From G963923945 sp965199175 (GTDB lineage Bacteria > Pseudomonadota > Alphaproteobacteria > G963923945), in assembly GCA_965199175.1 (NCBI GenBank), contig OZ240684.1, positions 434,001 through 498,000 of the forward strand: a stretch of DNA of 64,000 nucleotides, read 5' to 3'. The translations under genes were made by a program, and so were the position numbers. Below the pieces are notes generated by a model that had not been told where the DNA came from, made no database searches, and saw nothing but the letters and a program-made list of their open reading frames with translations. Shown here one piece after another: positions 53,164 through 61,438 of this stretch. Each line of letters opens with the position of its first letter. Position 1 is the first letter of the stretch.

Positions 53164-53583
53164 CTACTCAGCGCGTGTAGAAAGGAGAACCGATTGCACA
53201 CCAGCATATTTCAAAATACGCATAACATCGGCCAACCGGCCAGTTGGTGCCCTGGCATCAATATCAATACGTGCCGCAATATCCTTCTGGTCTGGTTCCG
53301 GGGCATTCATCCTGAAACTGAGCTGGGCAGACAATTCATCCCAGGTCATTGACTGGCCATTGAGAGCCAGCTGGCCCTCAGAGCCAATATGCAGAATAAG
53401 ATTTTCATAAAGCGGTTCAACCGGGGGTTCAGCATTGACCGATCCAGGCAGTTCAACAGCAAAGGGGCTGGGTGGTTCAATCGAACCGGCGAACATGAAA
53501 AAAATCAGTAACAGAAAAATAATATTGATCAGCGGGACCAGATTTAACCGGGTCTTTGATCGGCGGCGACCCTCAAATTTCAT
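53164..53583 (-). CDS. exbD: ExbD-type proton-channel subunit (second copy)
   Basis: 139 residues. It has one transmembrane helix, with the essential Asp position in LNLVPLINIIFLLLIFFMFAG read as Asn (PLIN instead of PLID). The periplasmic domain is typical (VELPGSVNAEPPVEPL; IDIDARAPTGRLADVMRILKYAGVQSVLL). ExbD forms the proton-using core with ExbB. Loss of the conserved Asp suggests that this copy cannot carry the proton step itself and works as a heteromeric partner to the other ExbD. ATG at 53583 overlaps the previous gene stop (ATGA), with AGAGG upstream. TonB follows after 77 bp. Confidence 0.88.
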   Translation of the reverse strand: MKFEGRRRSKTRLNLVPLINIIFLLLIFFMFAGSIEPPSPFAVELPGSVNAEPPVEPLYENLILHIGSEGQLALNGQSMTWDELSAQLSFRMNAPEPDQKDIAARIDIDARAPTGRLADVMRILKYAGVQSVLLSTRAE

Positions 53584-54047
53584 GGCTGTGCCTCTGTTGA
53601 AGGAGGTGTTGCCAACCCTGAATGATCGCGATCCTGAGGGGCAAAGAAATGGAGGTTTTTGACCCCGGCCCCACGCAGGATATCCATGACTTCTAATGTT
53701 GCCTGGACCGGGGCCTGCCGGTCACTGGCGATACGAAAACGACGTTGCGGATCAGCTTCCAGTTCACCGATTGCCAGGAGCCCAAGCTGGACCGGTGAGA
53801 GAATACGGTGATCTGCATCACCAAAGCGACCATCGGCAAAAACCCTGAGGATGATGGGTTTGTTCTCTGATGGTGTTGTCGCTGCCTCAGGGAGACGTAA
53901 AGCAACCGCATGACGCTCAAGGAAAGACGTGGTCAGCATAAAAAAGACCAAAAGCAGAAAAACGATATCAATCAATGGCGCAACATTGACCACCAGACGT
54001 TTCCGGCGATCCCCCCCAAATTGCCAGTGACTTTCGTGATCTCCCAT
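53580..54047 (-). CDS. exbD: ExbD-type proton-channel subunit (first copy)
   Basis: 155 residues from ATG at 54047, with AAAGG upstream; longer in-frame starts run into exbB. The transmembrane segment VNVAPLIDIVFLLLVFFMLTTSF keeps the catalytic Asp (PLID), unlike the second copy. The periplasmic region includes VALRLPEAATT, PIILRVFADGRFGD and LEVMDILRGAGVKNLHFF. It uses proton motive force with ExbB to energise TonB. It starts 10 bp after exbB and overlaps the second exbD by four bases, so all are one operon. Confidence 0.92.
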   Translation of the reverse strand: MGDHESHWQFGGDRRKRLVVNVAPLIDIVFLLLVFFMLTTSFLERHAVALRLPEAATTPSENKPIILRVFADGRFGDADHRILSPVQLGLLAIGELEADPQRRFRIASDRQAPVQATLEVMDILRGAGVKNLHFFAPQDRDHSGLATPPSTEAQP

Positions 54048-54057
54048 CAAACAACCT

Positions 54058-54783
54058 TTAAGGATGATCCGGCCGGTCATCGGCCAGGCCATCTGCCTTG
54101 AGGGTATTCCCAACCGCCACAGCAGCATCTTTCATGGTGTCGCGGATTGTGTTGATCGTATTTTCAAACAGATGAAAGGCTCCCAGGGCCGGAATGGCAA
54201 CCGCTAAGCCATATGCGGTGGTGAGTAAAGCCGTCCAGATACCACCAGCCAGAACAGTCGGGTCGACATTGGTCCCGGCTTGCTCCAACTCACTAAAGGC
54301 GGCAATCATCCCGATGACGGTTCCTAAAAGACCCAGGAGAGGGCTGAGATTGGCAATGATTTCCAGGGCACCAAGCTGGCTTTCGATCTGGCGAATGGCC
54401 CGCGAACCAACCCGCTCAATCTCTGCATCACGGTCACGCGGTGAAAGGGCCGGGTTCAAAGCACTGGTGATGGTGCTTTCCATCACCCGGGCGACCGGAT
54501 GATTGATCCGGGATAATCGCTCAAGAGCCGCTTGTTGACCGTTTTTACTGTTTTGAACGTTTTTGCCGTTTTGACCGCCTTGATCGTTTTGATCGTTTTG
54601 ACCCGACAGATCACTCAAAGTGATTTCAATAAAACCAGTCTGGCCCGGACGCAATCGCCAGAACTGCCAGATCTTCAGGAGAATAATCGCTGCAGCAACA
54701 ATCGATAACGCACATAAAATCCAGATAACAACCCCCCCCTTATCGAGGAAGAACATACCCTCATCAACCCAGTCAGATGTCAT
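54058..54783 (-). CDS. exbB: ExbB-type proton-channel subunit (MotA/TolQ/ExbB family)
   Basis: About 241 residues from ATG at 54783 (GTG at 54786 possible). Three transmembrane helices: near 17-38 (GGVVIWILCALSIVAAAIILLKIW), 143-165 (LSPLLGLLGTVIGMIAAF) and 180-203 (GGIWTALLTTAYGLAVAIPALGAF), the last two with the family's LLGLLGTVIGMI and TAYGLAVAIP motifs. The cytoplasmic linker (about 58-85) has an unusual Gln/Asn/Asp/Gly repeat (QNDQNDQGGQNGKN) whose DNA is a short tandem array at 54535-54605. It is first gene of the exbB-exbD-exbD-tonB operon. Confidence 0.93.
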   Translation of the reverse strand: MTSDWVDEGMFFLDKGGVVIWILCALSIVAAAIILLKIWQFWRLRPGQTGFIEITLSDLSGQNDQNDQGGQNGKNVQNSKNGQQAALERLSRINHPVARVMESTITSALNPALSPRDRDAEIERVGSRAIRQIESQLGALEIIANLSPLLGLLGTVIGMIAAFSELEQAGTNVDPTVLAGGIWTALLTTAYGLAVAIPALGAFHLFENTINTIRDTMKDAAVAVGNTLKADGLADDRPDHP

Positions 54784-54952
54784 CACGCAAATCCAGGAAA
54801 CAGATTATTCAAAAAAAAAGGTTTTTGCGAAAAAGGTCTTTATAACTCTTTTCAACATAACTCTTTTTAACCTTTTTTCATTCTTTTCCAACCTTCTTTA
54901 TATATTTGATGCACTCTATACGTCTGACACATTTTCCCGTACCGGTGATGTC

Positions 54953-55714
54953 TTATTGCCCTCCCTCAAGGAGATGCGGGTGATCAGCAAGAAGCATTTG
55001 GGCCGCCGCAGCAATATCATCATCACGCAACGACTCCCGTGGTCGCGATAAAGGGACCGGGTAATCCAGTATAATCTTACCCGGGCCGGAAGATAAAAAA
55101 AGAATACGATCGGCAAGAAACAAGGCTTCGCGCAGATTATGGGTGACAAAGAGGATGGTTGTTGACTGATCACTCCATAAACGCAGAAGCAAAAGCCTCA
55201 GCTTACGGGCAGTCGGCGCATCAAGAGATACGAAAGGTTCATCCATCAGCAGTAACGGCGGCCGGTTGATAAAAGCCCGGGCAAGAGCAACACGGCGCTG
55301 CATGCCGCCGGAAAGACGGTTGGCATAAACAGTCATCGACTCTTCCAACCCCATTTCACCCAGCAAGTCAGAAGCTTTCGCGTTGTTACGCTCAGCTTTA
55401 TCCATGACCAAAAGCACATTATCCAATGCCGAAAGCCAGGGCATCAGGCGCGGATTTTGGAACATATAGCCAATCTGGCCAGCCCTCACCGGGTGATCAT
55501 CCAGCAGGATATCTCCGGAATCCGGAGTCTCCAGGCCACCAATAATATTCATCAGAGTCGTTTTCCCGCATCCCGATGGTCCGACAATACATGTGAATGA
55601 ACCCCGGGTGATCTCAAAACGGGTGGTTCTGAGAACCTGGTGCGGATTGTTCTGGCCATCATCGGTAAACCGCTTACCGCTGATATCGACTTTCAAAGTC
55701 ACGTCAGACGCCAC
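54953..55714 (-). CDS. NitT/TauT-type ABC transporter ATP-binding protein
   Basis: 253 residues. Walker A is GPSGCGKTTL, the Q-loop YMFQNPRLMPWLSALDN, the signature LSGGMQRRVALARA, Walker B LLLMDEPFVSLDA and the switch His in FVTHNLREA. The RLMPWL and DNVLL motifs are typical of nitrate/sulfonate/taurine importers (SsuB/TauB). It overlaps the permease gene by 16 bp and powers the importer with the permease and the binding protein encoded upstream. It is the last gene of the trio. Confidence 0.92.
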   Translation of the reverse strand: MASDVTLKVDISGKRFTDDGQNNPHQVLRTTRFEITRGSFTCIVGPSGCGKTTLMNIIGGLETPDSGDILLDDHPVRAGQIGYMFQNPRLMPWLSALDNVLLVMDKAERNNAKASDLLGEMGLEESMTVYANRLSGGMQRRVALARAFINRPPLLLMDEPFVSLDAPTARKLRLLLLRLWSDQSTTILFVTHNLREALFLADRILFLSSGPGKIILDYPVPLSRPRESLRDDDIAAAAQMLLADHPHLLEGGQ

Positions 55715-56460
55715 GCGGTTAATCGCCGTTCCACAGGGCGCAGGATCAACATCTCAAAAAACAAAATGACGCCAATAAAAGCAAAGGTGTAGGCAAAGAT
55801 GCTGGGGATATCAAAAAACTGAAAAAAACCATGCAGGTCAAACCCGACCCCATCACTGCGGCCCAATAATTCCACCACCAGGACAATTTTCCAGATCAAT
55901 GATAATCCCGAACGGGCCGCTGACATGATATAAGGATATAGCTGAGGTAAATAAACCCGCGATAAGCGTTCCTGCCAGGATAAATTATAAATCCGGGCGA
56001 CCTGCATCAGGTCCCGGTCCACTGCTTTTGCTCCTTCCTTGAGGATGACAGCAACCAGGGGAACCTTGTTGACAATCACCGCCAGAATCGCTGCCGTTTC
56101 AGTCAGGCCAAGCCAGATATAAGAGAGGATAATAACCACCAGGGCCGGGACATTCAGGCCGAGAACCAGCCAATCTTCAAGAAACAAGCCAGGGCGTCGT
56201 TGGCTCCCCATCAGGATGCCGATGGCTACACCCACCAACATGGCAATCACAAAAGAAAGAATAACCCGGCGCAAAGTGATCAGAACACTGGAAACCAGAT
56301 TGCCATCCGTCAAATGATCCCACATACTCAAAGCAACCGCAACCGGACCAGGAAAGACCGGTGATTGCAGAAGAACAGCAACCACTTCCCATAACACAAA
56401 AAAGGCCGGAAGGGATGATGCACGAACCCAGGAATCGGGGATACGTTTCAATCTATCCAT
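55699..56460 (-). CDS. NitT/TauT-type ABC transporter permease
   Basis: About 253 residues from ATG at 56460; the open frame upstream runs into the binding-protein gene and is not protein-like. It has about six transmembrane helices (first FFVLWEVVAVLLQSPVF). The binding-protein-dependent permease loop reads EGAKAVDRDLMQVARIYNLSWQERLSRVYLPQLYPYI (EAA-like motif). It is an SsuC/TauC relative. It lies 82 bp after the binding-protein gene and overlaps the ATPase gene by 16 bp. Confidence 0.9.
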   Translation of the reverse strand: MDRLKRIPDSWVRASSLPAFFVLWEVVAVLLQSPVFPGPVAVALSMWDHLTDGNLVSSVLITLRRVILSFVIAMLVGVAIGILMGSQRRPGLFLEDWLVLGLNVPALVVIILSYIWLGLTETAAILAVIVNKVPLVAVILKEGAKAVDRDLMQVARIYNLSWQERLSRVYLPQLYPYIMSAARSGLSLIWKIVLVVELLGRSDGVGFDLHGFFQFFDIPSIFAYTFAFIGVILFFEMLILRPVERRLTAWRLT

Positions 56461-56542
56461 CGGGTCAATACATTCATGGGATAATCGGGTAATCAAAGCC
56501 GGATGATTGATCGAATTCGAATCACATGCCTTATCGCATGCT

Positions 56543-57598
56543 TTAAGGGGTCCCTGATGATAGAGAATCTTCCCAGAAGACACCAGGGGCCAGGCTGGTA
56601 TTCCGGCCGACCAGCTTGGTACCGCCAATGCTGCCGAGCAGGGTAAAAAGCCGCTCAGCTCCCGCGATATGTTCCCGGGTGAATTCAACAGGGATGCCTT
56701 CCCGGAAGCCTTCGCGCAAAGCAATCAATGTATCCCTGTCCTCAGCCCTGGTCATAGGGGCAAGGCGTTCCCATTCCTGATCCGATTCGATAAGAATACG
56801 TTTTGCTTCATGGGAAGCCTCCAGAAAGCCGTTGATGGCTTTCTGGTTGTTTTCAGCCCAGTTTTCACTGAAAACCCAGCCGATGACCGGAACCCCGGCT
56901 GGCACACCAAGGTTTTTCAAAACATCACCAATGGTGACGATCGTATCATAGCCCCTGGCTTTCAAGCGTGCCTGGTAGTGCCAGAATGTCAGGACAGCCG
57001 GAAATTCATCGCTCTCAATCAGTTTATTCAATAAAGGCGGGGCACCATAAACCGGTTCGACAAATTCTGCCATATCCTCAGAAAGAGTATGAGCAGCATA
57101 AAGACGCATGAGCAGCCAGCTTTTATCGACCTGGCCACCGGCAACCCCGATTTTATGGCCACGCAGATCATCAAGACTTGTGAGGCCGGAATCAGGGCGC
57201 ACCAGCAGCCCCCCCGCAGCGATGGAATAAGGGGCAAAGCTGTAATCACGACCCTGGTGACGTTGACGGGAAACCCAGAACCAGTCGGTGACAATGACGT
57301 CCACGGCTCCCCCTTGCAGAGCAACAGCAGCCGCATTTTTACTCGCCAGAGGAACCAGCTGAAGTTTGATGCCGTTTTTTTTATCCAGTTCATGGGTCTG
57401 GATCACATCCAGTTCCCAGTTTACTGTGCCGAATTTGAGTGTCCCCACCCGGACAACCGGTAACTCAGCAGCCAGAGCCGCCATTGACTGGGTCAATGCC
57501 GCGATCAGACAACCAACAGCCACCACCACTCTGCATAGATGAGATAGATGGGATAGATGAGACAGGCTGGATGAGGATATGTTCAGGATGTGACCCAT
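56543..57598 (-). CDS. NMT1/SsuA-like ABC substrate-binding protein
   Basis: 351 residues. The N-terminus has a tandem SHLSHLSHL stretch (nine-base repeats at about 57535-57560), then a signal peptide (VVVAVGCLIAALTQSMAALAAE). The mature protein is a type II periplasmic-binding fold: VVRVGTLKFGTVNWELDVIQTHELDKKNGI, LQGGAVDVIVTDWFWVSRQR and GVAGGQVDKSWLLMRLYAAH. It delivers a small ligand to the permease; NMT1-like proteins bind sulfonates, nitrate, pyrimidines or aromatic acids, and nothing here fixes which. It leads the trio and is first in transcription order. The TonB receptor and its motor are close, so the two systems could act in series. Confidence 0.85.
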   Translation of the reverse strand: MGHILNISSSSLSHLSHLSHLCRVVVAVGCLIAALTQSMAALAAELPVVRVGTLKFGTVNWELDVIQTHELDKKNGIKLQLVPLASKNAAAVALQGGAVDVIVTDWFWVSRQRHQGRDYSFAPYSIAAGGLLVRPDSGLTSLDDLRGHKIGVAGGQVDKSWLLMRLYAAHTLSEDMAEFVEPVYGAPPLLNKLIESDEFPAVLTFWHYQARLKARGYDTIVTIGDVLKNLGVPAGVPVIGWVFSENWAENNQKAINGFLEASHEAKRILIESDQEWERLAPMTRAEDRDTLIALREGFREGIPVEFTREHIAGAERLFTLLGSIGGTKLVGRNTSLAPGVFWEDSLSSGTP

Positions 57599-58061
57599 GT
57601 ATGATCCATCTGTTCAGACACGAATGTTAGGTGTAAAAAAGTAAAGCACAAAGACGCAGAAAATCCCGGATGCAGTCTGTAAAAAAGGAAAGGGTAATCT
57701 GAAGAATCGAGACTGAAAAGTCCAGACTGAAAAGCCGGAAAAACGGCAGTTTTGAAAGACAGCATATCTTAAAATAACTATGTCCCTGATTGGCTGAATG
57801 CAACCTGAATAATGCCGTTTATGAATAATACTGTTTATGACGTCTTCTTTATGTCGTTTTTCATGGGTTGTATTGTTTCCGTTGTATTGTTTCTAAAGTG
57901 ATGCGGTGATTGATCAATCAATGATACCAGATCAATCAATGATACTATACGTAATGATACTATACGTATGATTTACGTATGATTTTTGTGCCATAATCGT
58001 TATGTGGTGATGACCGGGTGGTGAGTATGGTCATTTCTGGTTGTTGCTCAGGGAAAATCAG
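57599..58061. other. Divergent spacer, ABC operon / tusA
   Basis: About 460 bp with no gene seen. It is rich in local duplications: GA(C/G)ACTGAAAAG(T/C)CC near 57705-57740; GTTGTATTGTTTC twice near 57870-57893; GATCAATCAATGATAC twice near 57914-57947; AATGATACTATACGTA twice near 57937-57969; and TACGTATGATTT twice. Promoters for both sides must lie here; the boxes cannot be picked out from the repeats. A CAGGGA Shine-Dalgarno for tusA is at 58048-58053. Confidence 0.5.
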
Positions 58062-58325
58062 ATGTCTGTGAAAGAAAAAAATCCAGCCATAACCCTGGAT
58101 ACCAGGGGGTTGATATGCCCTTTACCGGTACTCCGGGCCCGTAAAGCCCTGAAGACGATTGAGCCGGGAGGGGAATTGATTATCGAAGCAACGGATCCTG
58201 CCGCCCGGAACGATTTTTCCGCTTTTTGTGAGACCACCGGCTGTGACCTTCTTTCAGTTGACGAAACAGATGGCGTTTTGACGCTGCGCTTACGCAAACC
58301 TCTTCCAATCCATTCGGGTCAATAA
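58062..58325 (+). CDS. tusA: TusA-family sulfur carrier protein
   Basis: 87 residues from ATG at 58062, with CAGGGA eight bases upstream. It has the family motif: TLDTRGLICPLPVLRARKAL with the sulfur-carrying Cys19 in CPLP, and the typical GGELIIEATDPAARNDFSAFCETTG end. TusA proteins accept persulfide sulfur from cysteine desulfurase for tRNA thiolation, molybdenum cofactor work or sulfur oxidation. Molybdopterin SoxC-like protein is encoded elsewhere in the window; a link is possible but not shown. The spacer to the next gene holds repeats of GACGATGACGGTATGA. Confidence 0.88.
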   Translation: MSVKEKNPAITLDTRGLICPLPVLRARKALKTIEPGGELIIEATDPAARNDFSAFCETTGCDLLSVDETDGVLTLRLRKPLPIHSGQ

Positions 58326-58344
58326 TTGTGTATAAAATCACCGG

Positions 58345-58431
58345 ATGGATGAATGGCACAATATCGGTGACGATGACGGTATGAGTGACGATGACAGTAT
58401 GATAAATGACGATGACGGTATGGGGGTATGA
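58345..58431. repeat. Three-copy GTGACGATGACGGTATGA array
   Basis: GTGACGATGACGGTATGA and near copies (AGTGACGATGACAGTATGA, AATGACGATGACGGTATG) stand head to tail between tusA and the deacetylase gene. The last copy runs into the Shine-Dalgarno GGGGGT of that gene. Confidence 0.8.
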
Positions 58432-59355
58432 ATGGGGACATGGCTTTTCCAGCATGAGGCGTGTCTGGAGCATGATACCGGAGGCGGACACCCGGAAAGT
58501 GCTGCCCGTCTGCGGTCAATTACCGGTTCCCTGGCGGCTCCACAATTTGACCGGTTAGAACGTCGAAAAGCCCCCCGGGCTGAACGCGATCTGATGATGC
58601 GGGTTCATCCGCCTGATTATATTGACCGGGTTTTTGCTGCTCTGCCGGAGAGCGGATATGGGTCTCTGGATGCTGATACCATCTTGTCACCAGGCAGTGG
58701 GGAGGCGGCCTTGCGGGCTGTCGGCGGTATTTGTGCAGCCGTTGATGCGGTGATGAACCGGGAGGCAACCAATGTCTTTTGTGCCACGCGTCCGCCGGGT
58801 CATCATGCTGAACCCAACCGGGCGATGGGGTTTTGTCTGTTTTCCAACGCTGCCCTGGCGGCGCGTCATGCTCAGGTCGCGCATGGGGCTGAGCGGGCTG
58901 CTGTCCTGGATTTTGATGTGCATCACGGCAACGGGACTCAGGCGGCTTTTTGGGAAGATTCATCTTTATTTTATGGATCGACTCATCAATGGCCGCTCTA
59001 TCCCGGGACGGGTGCCCGGAACGAAACCGGCGCCGGTACCATTTTTAACGAACCCCTGGATGCCTTTACTGACCGTTCGGGTTTTGAACCGGCCTGGCGG
59101 CGTCTCTTACAGGCCCTTGAGGATTTTCAGCCGGATATTGTGATTCTTTCGGCTGGCTTTGATGCCCATCGGGATGATCCTTTGGCCTCGTTACGCTTGA
59201 ATGAGGCTGATTTTGCCTGGGTGACCGAATCAGCCCTGGAATCAGCAGACCGATGCTGTGACGGACGGGTCGTCTCAACATTGGAAGGGGGATATCATTT
59301 ACAGGCTTTGGCGGCCAGCGTGGCGGCCCATGTCTCTGCACTCATGCAGGCGTGA
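58432..59355 (+). CDS. Histone-deacetylase-family amidohydrolase
   Basis: 307 residues. Family motifs: GGGHPESAARLRSI near the start, CATRPPGHHAEPNRAMGFCLFSNAAL (the catalytic HH pair), LDFDVHHGNGTQ (zinc ligands Asp and His), LSAGFDAHRDDPLASLRL (zinc Asp) and LEGGYHLQALA near the end. It removes acetyl or related acyl groups from amines such as polyamines or acetyl-lysine; bacterial targets vary (HdaH/AcuC/acetylpolyamine types), and no residues here decide. GGGGGT precedes ATG. The gene ends in a 15-bp tandem duplication across its stop. Confidence 0.9.
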   Translation: MGTWLFQHEACLEHDTGGGHPESAARLRSITGSLAAPQFDRLERRKAPRAERDLMMRVHPPDYIDRVFAALPESGYGSLDADTILSPGSGEAALRAVGGICAAVDAVMNREATNVFCATRPPGHHAEPNRAMGFCLFSNAALAARHAQVAHGAERAAVLDFDVHHGNGTQAAFWEDSSLFYGSTHQWPLYPGTGARNETGAGTIFNEPLDAFTDRSGFEPAWRRLLQALEDFQPDIVILSAGFDAHRDDPLASLRLNEADFAWVTESALESADRCCDGRVVSTLEGGYHLQALAASVAAHVSALMQA

Positions 59356-59370
59356 CTCATGCAGGCGTGC
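59341..59370. repeat. 15-bp tandem duplication across the deacetylase stop
   Basis: CTCATGCAGGCGTGA at 59341-59355 (last four codons plus stop) is followed directly by CTCATGCAGGCGTGC at 59356-59370; only the last base differs. It is the most exact of the four stop-spanning tail duplications in the window. Confidence 0.93.
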
Positions 59371-59446
59371 GTTTGCTGGAAATTTTAATGAAATTCCCTG
59401 AAATATACATAATAAACATACATAATCCGTATCATCTGAGAGGGTC

Positions 59447-60688
59447 TTAAATCACTCCTTTGTTTTTGAGCTGAGCGCATGCGTCTGCATCAAGACCCAG
59501 AAGTTCTTTGAGCACATCTTGTGTATGTTGCCCCAAAACCGGAGGGGCAAAACGGTAAGAAACCGGAGAAGCCGGTAAATTCAACGGGCTGGCAATCAGA
59601 TCAATCGCCTGATTTGTTGCATGCTTCATAGAAAGTTGCATCTCCCGCGCCTGGACCTGAGGGTCATGAAAGACCTGATCAAGATGATTGATCGGCGAAG
59701 CCGGGACATTCGCCCCCACCAGACCGTTCATCCATTCGGCAACGGTTCGTTTTCTGAGGATTTCTTCAAGAATCGGTGTGATCACTTCCCGATGACGTAC
59801 CCGGGCGGCATTGGTCGAAAACCGCTCATCATCGGCCAATTCTGAGCGTCCGGCAAATTGGCAAAAGCGTCTGAACTGACCATCATTGGCGGCTGCCAGA
59901 ACCATCGGGCCATCTTTTGCGTCAAAAACCCGGTAAGGAACAATAGAAGGGTGTTCATGCCCCAACGGTCCGGGGATTTCACCGGAAATAAGATAATTCT
60001 GGCCAATATAGCTGAGCCAGGAGACCTGAGAATCCAGCAACGCAAGGTCAAGATGTTGTCCCTGGCCGGTGGCATCACGATGGCGTAAGGCCGCCAGAAT
60101 AGCAATAGCCGCATAGAGGCCGGTTACGATATCCGTAATCCCGACCCCGACCCTGGTTGGCGGACCATCAGGGTCACCGGTAACACTCATAATGCCCCCC
60201 ATTGCCTGGACCAGATAGTCATAGCCACCCCGTCCGGCATAGGGACCGGTCTGGCCAAACCCGGTCACCGAACAATAAATCAGGCCCGGATGACCGGGCT
60301 GTAGCTGTTGGTAGTCCAGGCCATATTGGGCCAGGTTCCCAACCCGGAAATTCTCGACAAGAATATCGCAATGACCGACAAGTTGCCGGATCAGATGTTG
60401 GCCTTCCGGCGTGGTCAGATTGACGGTTACAGAGAACTTGTTGCGGTTTGCCGAGAGAAAATAGGCACTTTCGCGGGTTTCTTTGCCTTGTTTATCTTTC
60501 AAATAGGGCGGCCCCATACCGCGCGAATCATCCCCATCTCCGGGGCGTTCAATTTTAATAACCTCAGCCCCCAGATCTCCCAGAATCTGGGTACAAGTCG
60601 GCCCGGCCAGGACACGGGTCAGATCAAGAACCCGTAGTCCTGCCAACGGAGCCGGACCAGATGAGCCAGATGGATGGGATTGAGTCAT
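59447..60688 (-). CDS. Class III (CaiB/BaiF) acyl-CoA transferase
   Basis: 413 residues. It opens PLAGLRVLDLTRVLAGPTCTQILGDLGAEVIKIERPG, the family signature. The catalytic Asp is in GRGGYDYLVQAMGG. Further motifs are VNLTTPEGQHLIRQL, LVENFRVGNLAQYGL and VSYRFAPPVLGQHTQDVL. It moves CoA between carboxylic acids such as succinyl, formyl or carnitine-type acids; the substrate is not evident. It is alone on this strand, 91 bp from the convergent deacetylase gene. Confidence 0.9.
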   Translation of the reverse strand: MTQSHPSGSSGPAPLAGLRVLDLTRVLAGPTCTQILGDLGAEVIKIERPGDGDDSRGMGPPYLKDKQGKETRESAYFLSANRNKFSVTVNLTTPEGQHLIRQLVGHCDILVENFRVGNLAQYGLDYQQLQPGHPGLIYCSVTGFGQTGPYAGRGGYDYLVQAMGGIMSVTGDPDGPPTRVGVGITDIVTGLYAAIAILAALRHRDATGQGQHLDLALLDSQVSWLSYIGQNYLISGEIPGPLGHEHPSIVPYRVFDAKDGPMVLAAANDGQFRRFCQFAGRSELADDERFSTNAARVRHREVITPILEEILRKRTVAEWMNGLVGANVPASPINHLDQVFHDPQVQAREMQLSMKHATNQAIDLIASPLNLPASPVSYRFAPPVLGQHTQDVLKELLGLDADACAQLKNKGVI

Positions 60689-60937
60689 GGCATCTAAGAC
60701 ATAGTGTCAGGCCGCATGGCGGACAACATGAATCAATCTCTTTTTATAAATGTGATGGGTGAGCGATGTTGAAAGAGCTACCTGAAAGTAATGATACCGT
60801 AACAGTAAAGTAACAGTTACAGTTACAGTTGAGAGCAATGATTGCCAGAACAAACAGCTATCGGGCTGAAAAAAAGTTTGATTGATATGGGAATGGGTGG
60901 GGTTTTCCGGGCTGGTTGCGGTATTACTGTTGCGGCA

Positions 60938-61438
60938 TCACTGATGTGATGATGTTTTTTCTTTTTGGTTCTGAATATTGAGGCGCAGGTAATCCAGGAA
61001 ATTTTGTAAAATCACCGCTGCAGCAGCCTGATCAATCACTCTGGCCCGTTGGCGGCGTGAAAGGTCGGCTTCAATCATTGCCCGTTCTGCGCTGGCGGTG
61101 GAGAGGCGCTCATCCCAGAAAAAAGTGATGATATCGCGCCGGGAGAGAAAATGAGTGACAAAGTCCCGGGCTGCCTGGCAGCGCGGTCCCTCACTGCCAT
61201 TCATGTTGAGAGGCAGGCCAATCACCAGGGCTGTGGCGGCATTTTCTTCGATCTGTTTTTCCAGGGCCGTTGCGGTTTGGCTGAATCGTTGCCGTTGCAG
61301 GGTACAGAGCGGCGAAGCAAAGCAGCGACCAGGATCACAAACCGCCACACCGATGGTTTTGGAGCCAATATCAAGGCCAAGCAGACGTCCGGAGACGGGC
61401 AGATATTGCGCATGTTGAGAAGGCTTGCAGAGAGGCAT
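60938..61438 (-). CDS. ruvX: Putative Holliday junction resolvase RuvX (YqgF)
   Basis: About 166 residues from ATG at 61438, which begins MPLCKPS; the upstream reading frame is not protein-like. The RNase H-like YqgF fold shows in RLLGLDIGSKTIGVAVCD (first Asp), ALVIGLPLNMNGSEGPRCQAARDF (GLP loop) and FWDERLSTASAERAMIEADL (DERLST), then IDQAAAAVILQNFLDYL. The family acts in rRNA 5' processing in E. coli and is called a putative resolvase. It sits divergent from gatC, a common arrangement in alphaproteobacteria. Start choice is moderate, identity high. Confidence 0.88.
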   Translation of the reverse strand: MPLCKPSQHAQYLPVSGRLLGLDIGSKTIGVAVCDPGRCFASPLCTLQRQRFSQTATALEKQIEENAATALVIGLPLNMNGSEGPRCQAARDFVTHFLSRRDIITFFWDERLSTASAERAMIEADLSRRQRARVIDQAAAAVILQNFLDYLRLNIQNQKEKTSSHQ

